Position numbers and translations under genes: made by a program. A stretch of 40,827 bases of DNA from Paragemmobacter kunshanensis (GTDB lineage: Bacteria; Pseudomonadota; Alphaproteobacteria; Rhodobacterales; Rhodobacteraceae): assembly GCF_011059185.1 (NCBI RefSeq), contig NZ_JAALFE010000026.1:1-40827 (forward strand), written 5' to 3'. Numbering within the stretch: the stretch's first letter is position 1; every line of letters begins with the position of its first letter. The notes below the pieces were generated by a model that searched no databases, was not told the origin of the DNA, and saw only the letters and a program-made list of their open reading frames with translations. Positions 25,793-31,869 of the stretch are shown in pieces.

Positions 25793-26280
25793 AGCGGGCC
25801 TCCCGTCATGGGAGTTTCAACGCCGCCGACAATCTGAAGGTCGGATCGGGACTCGCGAAACGCGCGCCATGTGCGAAAGGCAGCAAAGCCCATGGTGATG
25901 ACCCCGGCTGCCGCGAGCCAGGGCCGGACCGGATCGAACCATGCGAGCAGCGCCGGCCCGCCGAAGATCAGCATCAGGACCTTGTTGCAGGTCGGACAGG
26001 CGATCCCGAGGAAGCTCGCAAGACCGCCTGCCCCGGATGTCCGCAGCCGGCATCGGGGAACCCAAAGCGCGACCGTCACTCCGGCCAAGAGTGCCGTCAG
26101 GACAGTGGCCCCGAACTCCCACGGACCAACCGGAGTCATGCGGACGAACAGGGGGTTCGCCCAGACTGCCGTCACCGTCCCGAGGACAGCGAACATCGCG
26201 ATGCCGACGGCGATGCCGCGAAACCCCCGGTGCAGGGTATCATCGTGCCTTGCCTGTTGTGTCGGTCCGTCACTGTGCAT
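25789..26280 (-). CDS. membrane protein with CPTCN motif
   Basis: 163 residues with about four membrane helices. The only striking motif is FLGIACPTCNKVLMLIFGG, a CxxC at a membrane surface that could bind metal or act in thiol redox. Also PRCRLRTSG between helices. I do not recognise the family. ATG 26280 was chosen as the first Met giving a hydrophilic N-terminus; it overlaps the FixH-like gene by 11 nt, and its own stop overlaps the next gene by 4 nt, so it is firmly part of the operon. Confidence 0.6.
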   Translation of the reverse strand: MHSDGPTQQARHDDTLHRGFRGIAVGIAMFAVLGTVTAVWANPLFVRMTPVGPWEFGATVLTALLAGVTVALWVPRCRLRTSGAGGLASFLGIACPTCNKVLMLIFGGPALLAWFDPVRPWLAAAGVITMGFAAFRTWRAFRESRSDLQIVGGVETPMTGGPL

Positions 26281-26698
26281 CAAATTCAACCTCTGCGCGA
26301 TCCTCGCCAAAGCCAACACTGACCACCCACCGTCCAGCCATTGGCAACTTGAGATTTGCTCGCCAGACCCCGGCCTCGACTAACTGAAGCGGCGGATCAA
26401 AGCCGTCCATATGCATCTCCATCATCGCGAAGTTCACGTCCGGCCGCATAGCGGCAGATTCGATGGCATCGGCATCCGGCGTGAACTGGATATCGAGACG
26501 GACGTCCCGGTTTCCGAGCGCATAGACCTGGACGTCGATCCGACCATCCGGAAGGACTTCCGACACTTCGGCCGTCGGCTCGCTCTGATCCGCAACGGTG
26601 TCTCGCGGATCGAGCGTGCGCACCGTAGTCCAGATGAACGCGCCCACAAGGGCAAAGACGCCCAGAGCAAGCGCCACTGCGAGCACTCTAGTTCTCAT
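26270..26698 (-). CDS. FixH-like single-pass periplasmic protein
   Basis: 142 residues. One N-terminal helix (about 5-27), then an Ig-like domain ending VEAGVWRANLKLPMAGRWVVSVGFGEDRAEVEFD, the pattern of FixH/YtkA-like domains. Met-rich MMEMHMDGF (about residue 92) is a candidate copper site. It overlaps the diheme cytochrome stop by 11 nt. Same fold class as 1187-1582, with a different anchor. Confidence 0.7.
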   Translation of the reverse strand: MRTRVLAVALALGVFALVGAFIWTTVRTLDPRDTVADQSEPTAEVSEVLPDGRIDVQVYALGNRDVRLDIQFTPDADAIESAAMRPDVNFAMMEMHMDGFDPPLQLVEAGVWRANLKLPMAGRWVVSVGFGEDRAEVEFDAQ

Positions 26699-27671
26699 TG
26701 CCCATCTCCATTTGCGAGTGGTCCATCCCCGCCATCGGGGTCTCCGTGACAGGACGAGCGGGTTCCGGGATGTCCCCGCTGCCGTCGGGGTCGAGCAGGT
26801 AGGTCGCGATGGCTTCGCGGTCGGCGTCGGTCAGGTACGAGGTGCCCTCGGCCACGACCTCGGCCATGCTGCCGCCAAAGGCATCCCCGTTGGGCAACAG
26901 GCCCGTCTGCAGCGCATAGGCCAGATTCGCGACCGTCCAGCCGCCTTCGAGGAGATCGGCTGTCAGGATCGACGCTGCCTTGCTGCCGCCAGGAAGACTG
27001 TCGTTTCCGGCGAACCGGGCGGAGTCGTCCAGGCCGCCTGCAAGCGTTCGGCCGGTATGACATGCCGCACAATGGGCCGCGCCTTCAACCAGCAAACGCC
27101 CGCGATTCCACGGCGACGATGTGCCCATCAGCGCATCCGTCTCCGGCGCGTCGAGGTAGGCAGCGCGCCAGAGCTTCAGGCCCGAGCGGAAGCTGAACGG
27201 AAATCCCACATCATGCGCGGGGGCAGCATCCGCAACCGGCGGAACGGTGCGGAACGCCTCCCACAGGTCGGCGATCTCTTGATCGGTGAAGCCTGCGTAG
27301 AAGGAATAGGTGAAGACCGGATAGTAGGGGTCACCCTCCGGCGAGACTCCCTGGCGGACAGCCTTGGCGAAATCCTGAATGGTCCAGCCGCCGATCCCGG
27401 CAGTAGGATGCGGAGTGATGTTCGGGGGCACGAAGATGCCGAAGGGCGTGTCGAGCGGCGCTCCTCCGGCGAGCGCCAGTCCCTTGGCAGCCGCGTTGGT
27501 GTGACAGGACACGCAGCCGCTGGCGCGGGCCAGATAGGCGCCGCGTTCTGCATCCCCGGGCGGGAACGCGGCGGGCTCGGGCGCGCCTACAGGCCATAGC
27601 GCCAGTACCCCGGCACCGAACCCGGCGACAACGACCGGGACAATGACCGAAAAGCGGATCAAGCCCCGCAT
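26688..27671 (-). CDS. diheme cytochrome c with MAGMDH tail
   Basis: 327 residues. N-terminal anchor or signal (about 5-27), haem motifs CVSCH (about 53-57) and CAACH in GAAHCAACHTGR. The overall pattern (GGWTIQDFAKAVRQGVSPEGDPYYPVFTYSFYAGFTDQEI) matches cytochrome subunits of alcohol/aldehyde dehydrogenase-type complexes, but no dehydrogenase is present. The C-terminus ends MAGMDHSQMEMGNEN, a metal-binding-looking tag. It sits 2 nt after the cytochrome c' gene. Confidence 0.88.
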   Translation of the reverse strand: MRGLIRFSVIVPVVVAGFGAGVLALWPVGAPEPAAFPPGDAERGAYLARASGCVSCHTNAAAKGLALAGGAPLDTPFGIFVPPNITPHPTAGIGGWTIQDFAKAVRQGVSPEGDPYYPVFTYSFYAGFTDQEIADLWEAFRTVPPVADAAPAHDVGFPFSFRSGLKLWRAAYLDAPETDALMGTSSPWNRGRLLVEGAAHCAACHTGRTLAGGLDDSARFAGNDSLPGGSKAASILTADLLEGGWTVANLAYALQTGLLPNGDAFGGSMAEVVAEGTSYLTDADREAIATYLLDPDGSGDIPEPARPVTETPMAGMDHSQMEMGNEN

Positions 27672-27673
27672 CG

Positions 27674-28318
27674 TCAGTTCCGACCGGCGCGAAATTGCGA
27701 ATGGCAGGACGAACAGGTAGCGCTGATCCGGGTGAAGAGGTCGTCTGCCGCCAGCGTCGTCAGATCAGACGCCAGCGTCGCCGGGTCCGACGTGCCGCGC
27801 GCAACCTGGACCTCCGGGGGCCTTTCGCCGTAGCCCATCAATTCCGCTATCGTGAAGCCCTCATCTCCCTGTGGTGCCGGGGTCATGGCCATCGCCGAGT
27901 GATCCATCCCGGCCATATCTCCGGGCGGCGGCAGCGCCGGCTCAAGACCGTTCGGAGCTGCCACGGCGAGCGCGTCAGCGTAAGTCTTCAATTCCTCGGC
28001 AAGTGCTGCGAAGTCCTGCCAGTCGGACCAGATCTCCGGCCTGGCGTAGGTAACCCCTTCGAGGCTGCCTTCCGGGAACAGCGACAGCATCGTCTCGCCC
28101 GCGTGACCGGCAATGACGCTCGCACCCTCTGACACGATGAATGTGTCGTAGGGGACCGTGCCCTGCATCATCGGTGCCAGCTCAGCCACCGTGTCCCGCA
28201 TCGCCGTCATTCCGTTCATCCGTTCCAGGACGACACCCGTCGCCCCGTTATGTGCCAGCGCCACTGCCGCGACTGCGGAAGCGGCAAGCGCCAAAGCGCC
28301 TGTCCATTCTGGTTTCAT
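27674..28318 (-). CDS. cytochrome c'/c556-like protein with Met/His insert
   Basis: 214 residues. Signal peptide, then the cytochrome c556-type N-terminal helix (VVLERMNGMTAMRDTVAELAPMMQG) and C-terminal haem motif CSSCH in ISATCSSCHSQFR. An insert near residues 140-150 carries MAGMDHSAMAM. ATG 28318 begins the signal peptide; upstream codons are not conserved-looking. First gene of the seven-gene run, preceded by a cluster of CTGTC/GACAG repeats. Confidence 0.82.
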   Translation of the reverse strand: MKPEWTGALALAASAVAAVALAHNGATGVVLERMNGMTAMRDTVAELAPMMQGTVPYDTFIVSEGASVIAGHAGETMLSLFPEGSLEGVTYARPEIWSDWQDFAALAEELKTYADALAVAAPNGLEPALPPPGDMAGMDHSAMAMTPAPQGDEGFTIAELMGYGERPPEVQVARGTSDPATLASDLTTLAADDLFTRISATCSSCHSQFRAGRN

Positions 28319-28395
28319 CTGCCTGACTGCCCTTGGTTTCTTGTTGTTGACCGATCCCGCGACCCGCCCTTCCGGCGGATCGTGAGGCTTGCACA

Positions 28396-28436
28396 ACTGT
28401 CTGGTGTCAGGCTGACAGAGATTGAACTGTCGACAG
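28396..28436. repeat. cluster of CTGTC/GACAG inverted repeats upstream of the cytochrome operon
   Basis: A perfect palindrome CTGTCGACAG (28427-28436), a TGTCAGGCTGACA inverted repeat (28405-28417) and a further ACTGTC (28396-28401) lie 80-120 nt before the minus-strand operon start. The repetition suggests binding of a dimeric regulator, but it does not match either the CueR or the zntA-class operator. Confidence 0.4.
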
Positions 28437-28484
28437 AGCTGCGGAGAGCCTATCGAACCGTCAGACGCACGTCCGGCCTGACTG

Positions 28485-28859
28485 TCAGATACGGGTTCGG
28501 GGGGGAGGCAGGGTCACAGACGGGCCGCCGAAGCGGCGTTGCGACTGCGTCAGGTCCGGTCGCAGAGTGATCACGATTGACAACGACAGTGCTGTGACCG
28601 GCCCCTCGGGCAGCACGAAAACAGTACAGGCGAGGCCCGGGTGGCATGCAGGTGCCTGCGCGGTCTCTTGCCCTAAGTTGCTCGCGATCTCGATTGAAGT
28701 CTCGGGATGATGATCTTCGACCGAGCCCGCCTCCGCAGCCTGTCCGAGAACCAGGCCAAGCGTCAGGACCAAGGACAATAGCCACATCGATACGAACCGC
28801 AACAACCTGTGCGAAAACAGGTCTTTGAGTGCGTTCGGTGAGGTCGAAGAACGTTTCAT
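28485..28859 (-). CDS. small secreted protein with C-x5-C, Pro/Arg tail
   Basis: 124 residues. A hydrophobic segment (about 24-42, VSMWLLSLVLTLGLVLG) after a basic N-terminus, then a polar region with DHHPE, a cysteine pair in PACHPGLACTVFVLPEG and the tail SVTLPPPRTRI. It starts 4 nt after the stop of the L,D-transpeptidase on the same strand, so it should be co-expressed from the CueR-type promoter at 29445. Function unknown; metal binding is possible. Confidence 0.55.
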   Translation of the reverse strand: MKRSSTSPNALKDLFSHRLLRFVSMWLLSLVLTLGLVLGQAAEAGSVEDHHPETSIEIASNLGQETAQAPACHPGLACTVFVLPEGPVTALSLSIVITLRPDLTQSQRRFGGPSVTLPPPRTRI

Positions 28860-28863
28860 CTGG

Positions 28864-29424
28864 CTAGATCAGCTTCACTTGCGTCCCGACCGGCGTCCGG
28901 TCGAAAACTTCCTCGATATGTTCGTTGTAGAGCCCGATGCAGCCGTTCGACGAGCGGCGACCGATCTTGCGCGTGTCGTGTGTACCATGGATGCGGTAGT
29001 ATTGCCACGACAGGTAAAGGGCACGGGTGCCGAGCGGGTTGGTCGGGTCGCCGCCAGGCACGAACGCCGGCCATTCGGGGTTGCGTTCCCGCATCGACGG
29101 AGTCGGCGCCCAGCTCGGATTAACTTTCTTCTCGACTACCTCGGTGTAGCCCCGGCGGGTCAGCTCGTCCGACAGCGGTACCGAGGTTGGGTAGAGATAC
29201 ATCTGACCGTCGCTCGTCCAGTGCTGGAGGACTTTGGCCGTCGTGTCGGAGATGATGATCCCAACTCCAAGAGTATCGAAGTGATCCTGCCACTCGTGGG
29301 TACGAAAAGCCGAGATGTTGTTACGGACCGGGCCCTGCGTGTCTTCCGACGCGCTGGCGGCGCGACCGGTCACGAAAGGTGCGGCAAGTGTTCCGGCAAT
29401 AAAAAGCCGTCGAGTGAATCGCAT
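28864..29424 (-). CDS. L,D-transpeptidase (YkuD family), copy 2, CueR-type promoter
   Basis: 186 residues. Signal peptide with RRLFIAGTLAAPF; catalytic stretch IHGTHDTRKIGRR then SSNGCIGLYNEH, shared with the copy at 9430-10023 (also ERNP(D/E)WP and RALYLSW blocks). ATG 29424 has AAGGAG 6 nt upstream, and a longer frame up to 29577 runs through the promoter. A CueR-type element is 21-51 nt upstream, so copper should induce this cell-wall cross-linking enzyme. It heads a two-gene unit with 28485-28859. Confidence 0.9.
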   Translation of the reverse strand: MRFTRRLFIAGTLAAPFVTGRAASASEDTQGPVRNNISAFRTHEWQDHFDTLGVGIIISDTTAKVLQHWTSDGQMYLYPTSVPLSDELTRRGYTEVVEKKVNPSWAPTPSMRERNPEWPAFVPGGDPTNPLGTRALYLSWQYYRIHGTHDTRKIGRRSSNGCIGLYNEHIEEVFDRTPVGTQVKLI

Positions 29425-29444
29425 GTTCTGCTCCTTTTTCACAA

Positions 29445-29475
29445 GGTTTGCTTCCTTCCAACGTGGGAAGGTCAA
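29445..29475 (-). promoter_or_regulatory. CueR-type promoter of L,D-transpeptidase copy 2 (operator class B)
   Basis: On the minus strand: TTGACC (29470-29475), 19-bp spacer, CAAACC (29445-29450). The dyad is CCTTCC-N6-GGAAGG (29454-29471), very close to the copA element (TTGACCTTCCCAT). The -10 is weak. Confidence 0.7.
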
Positions 29476-29604
29476 ACGGCTTTGCATCGCGACCGGGTCA
29501 CAAACAGGTGAATGCGTTGCGTTTTCGCCAATCCTGGAAGGAATTTGGCGCCTCACCTTGATGTGATCAGTCGGCACTTAGGTGAGAGGGGCTATACTCC
29601 AGCC

Positions 29605-29907
29605 ATGCGGTTGATCATGGCTTGTCTGTGCAGTTTCCTCCTGCTCGCCACCCTTTTCGGACTGGCGCATTCAGAACGATCGCCGTATGGAGCGCAAGGT
29701 GACGCACTTCACGCTCAACCCCTGATACCGGACGCTCTCTGCGGCGAGGGATCAGGACACGGGACATGTCAGCTTGTTTTCCCCGGCGAGCCAGTGCTCG
29801 TCACTCTGATGTCGGTGGCCGGATCGTCGTATTTCGAGATCACGCCGGTCATGGGCTCCAGCCGCAGTTTGGCCCCCCACACGCCGCCGCCGCGATACGT
29901 GTCCTGA
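29605..29907 (+). CDS. small secreted protein with two cysteines, Pro/Arg tail
   Basis: 100 residues. Hydrophobic signal (LIMACLCSFLLLATLFGLA), then DALCGEGSGHGTCQLVFPGEP and the tail SLAPHTPPPRYVS. A TATACT -10-like box lies just upstream (29593-29598). It precedes L,D-transpeptidase copy 3 by 37 nt and probably belongs to that transcript. The short distance between cysteines and the GHG triplet would suit a metal site. ATG 29617 is an alternative start. Confidence 0.55.
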   Translation: MRLIMACLCSFLLLATLFGLAHSERSPYGAQGDALHAQPLIPDALCGEGSGHGTCQLVFPGEPVLVTLMSVAGSSYFEITPVMGSSRSLAPHTPPPRYVS

Positions 29908-29944
29908 ACGAACCCGATCCTTCTCGTTCCTCTCAGGAGACAGC

Positions 29945-30508
29945 ATGATTTCCCGACGCTTCCTCATTGGCGGGGCCGCACTTGCAGCGCTGTCCTCGCC
30001 CTCCATCCTGCGGGCCCATTCCGCAGAGCCATTCGTGCTGGCCGACGAATTCCAGCCCCGCGAGGTGCGCGTCCGCGAACAGCACGCGCCCGGCCAGATC
30101 CTCGTGTTCCCGCGAAGCTTCTTTCTCTACCATGTCTTCGATACCGAACGTGCGATCCGTTATGGTGTCGGTGTCGGCAAGGCCGGACTTGCCTTCAGGG
30201 GGTCCGCGATCATCGAGCGCAAGGCCGAATGGCCTGCTTGGCGTCCGACGACCGACATGATCCGCCGCAATCCTGACCGTTATGCCCAGTTCGCCGATGG
30301 TGTCCCCGGCGGGCCGAACAACCCCCTTGGGGCGCGCGCGCTCTACCTTTACCGGGAAGGGCGCGATACCTACTACCGTATCCATGGCACGACCGAGCCG
30401 TGGTCCATCGGCCAGTCCGTGTCGAACGGTTGTATCCGGATGCTAAACGAGCATGTGATCCAGCTCTACGAACAGGTGCCGGTTGGAACACCGGTGACTG
30501 TGGTGTGA
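29945..30508 (+). CDS. L,D-transpeptidase (YkuD family), copy 3
   Basis: 187 residues. Twin-arginine-type signal (SRRFLIGGAALAALSS), YkuD active site HGTTEPWSIGQSVSNGCIRM. CAGGAG precedes the ATG. It belongs to the ErfK/YbiS-like branch, distinct from copies 1 and 2 (different core between His and Cys), so it is not a simple duplicate. Its stop overlaps the GTG start of a DsbA gene: L,D-transpeptidases have a catalytic Cys that must stay reduced, and a coupled thiol oxidoreductase may serve it. Confidence 0.88.
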   Translation: MISRRFLIGGAALAALSSPSILRAHSAEPFVLADEFQPREVRVREQHAPGQILVFPRSFFLYHVFDTERAIRYGVGVGKAGLAFRGSAIIERKAEWPAWRPTTDMIRRNPDRYAQFADGVPGGPNNPLGARALYLYREGRDTYYRIHGTTEPWSIGQSVSNGCIRMLNEHVIQLYEQVPVGTPVTVV

Positions 30509-31272
30509 CCGTGAGACGCCGCGACCTTCTCGTCTTCGGCGGGATCGTTGCCCTTATCTATGGTCTGCGTGCCCTTCCCTGGGACCGGCTCCCGGGCCGC
30601 GGGCCGCGCTATGCCGACATTGCGGATCTGCCGCCATTTCGCCGCCTTGAAGGGAGTGGCCAAACGTCCGGAGCAACGCCGGCATTCGTTGGCCTCGATC
30701 CGCCGTCAGAAGATGCAGACCAGCGCCGCGCGCGTGCTGACGTTGTTCGTGTCGACCCCTGCCCTGCCCTTTTTGGCACCGACGGGACGCCGGGAGTCGT
30801 ACCGATTGCCTATTTCAGCGAGTTCCGCTGCCCCTACTGCCGGGCGCTGGAGCGGGACCTCGACACATTGCTGGCCGAGTTTCCTGCTTCCTTCCGTCTC
30901 GTCCAACATGAACTCCCCATCTTCGGACCGCCCTCCGAGCTTGCCGCGCGCGCGTCGGTCGCGGCTGCACGGCAAGGCAGGCAGCAGGAGCTTCGCCGCC
31001 GCTTCATGCGAACACCGCTCGTGGCCGAGGAGGCCTCAGTTCTGCGCGTGGCGGCCGACGTCGGTCTCGACGTCGACCGGCTGGCCCGCGACATGACATC
31101 CCCGGAAGTGCAGGCAGACCTCGACCGGACGCGGGCACTTGCCGACATATTCGGGTTTGTCGGCACCCCCGGCTTGGTCATGGGACGGACCGTCCTGAAC
31201 GGCGCGATCCCCTATGCGCTGCTGCGCCGGATTGCAGAGGACGAAGCATCCATGCCGGACCCGGTCTGCTGA
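30505..31272 (+). CDS. DsbA-family protein, third copy
   Basis: 255 residues. Arg-rich start (VTVRRRDLLVFGG) and hydrophobic anchor, a linker of about 80 residues, then thioredoxin fold with FSEFRCPYCRALE and cis-Pro loop VGTPGLVMG. GTG 30505 overlaps the L,D-transpeptidase stop by 4 nt (GTGA); GTG 30511 is the alternative. The C-terminal CPYC half resembles the ScsC-like protein at 21801 (both end with ALADIFGFVGTP- or ALGFNGTP-type blocks). Likely periplasmic, membrane-anchored thiol oxidoreductase. Confidence 0.8.
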   Translation: MTVRRRDLLVFGGIVALIYGLRALPWDRLPGRGPRYADIADLPPFRRLEGSGQTSGATPAFVGLDPPSEDADQRRARADVVRVDPCPALFGTDGTPGVVPIAYFSEFRCPYCRALERDLDTLLAEFPASFRLVQHELPIFGPPSELAARASVAAARQGRQQELRRRFMRTPLVAEEASVLRVAADVGLDVDRLARDMTSPEVQADLDRTRALADIFGFVGTPGLVMGRTVLNGAIPYALLRRIAEDEASMPDPVC

Positions 31273-31276
31273 GGTC

Positions 31277-31864
31277 ATGAACACGCCGTCGCACATGCTG
31301 ATCGGGGCTGCCGTCTTCGCGCGGCCACTAGCACCGGCAACCTTGATCGCAGCGCTCGCAGGAGGGCTAGCCCCGGACCTGCCGATGTTTGCGATGGTGC
31401 TCTGGGCGACCCGGGTTGTTGGCGTGCCAGAACATGAGGTCTTCAGCACGCTTTTCTTCTCGGAGACCTGGCAGTCGGTCTTTGCGATCGACCACAGCTT
31501 CTTTATCTGGGGAGGGCTGCTCGGGTTGGCTGTCTGGTGCAGACAGATCATCCTGCGGGCCTTTGCAGGTGCCGGTCTCCTGCATGCCCTTGCGGACTTC
31601 CTGACCCATCACGATGACGCCCGCCGCCAGTTCTGGCCCGTCTCGGACTGGGTGTTCCGCAGTCCGGTCAGCTATTGGGACGCGCGGTTCTACGGCAATC
31701 TTTTCGGGATGTTCGAGGTCGCCTTGGTCGTGACGCTGGCCGCCTTCCTGTGTTGGCGGCTGGCCCGATGGCGGGAGCGTCTGCTGGTCCTTGTCGTCGC
31801 CGCGCCCGTCCTGCTTCCAGTTCTGATGACCGGCAGCCTGCATGGGCTGCATGGTATGGGATAA
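31277..31864 (+). CDS. YdjM-like membrane protein (PF04307-type putative hydrolase)
   Basis: 195 residues with about five helices. MNTPSHMLIGAAVF, LAGGLAPDLPMF, AIDHSFFIWGG and LLHALADFLTHHDDARRQFWP give the His/Asp pattern of the YdjM/LexA-regulated membrane metal-hydrolase family. GAGG lies close before the ATG. It follows the DsbA gene by 4 nt, so it belongs to the L,D-transpeptidase transcript. It ends 5 nt from the convergent copB stop. Biochemical role unknown. Confidence 0.65.
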   Translation: MNTPSHMLIGAAVFARPLAPATLIAALAGGLAPDLPMFAMVLWATRVVGVPEHEVFSTLFFSETWQSVFAIDHSFFIWGGLLGLAVWCRQIILRAFAGAGLLHALADFLTHHDDARRQFWPVSDWVFRSPVSYWDARFYGNLFGMFEVALVVTLAAFLCWRLARWRERLLVLVVAAPVLLPVLMTGSLHGLHGMG

Positions 31865-31869
31865 GCGCG

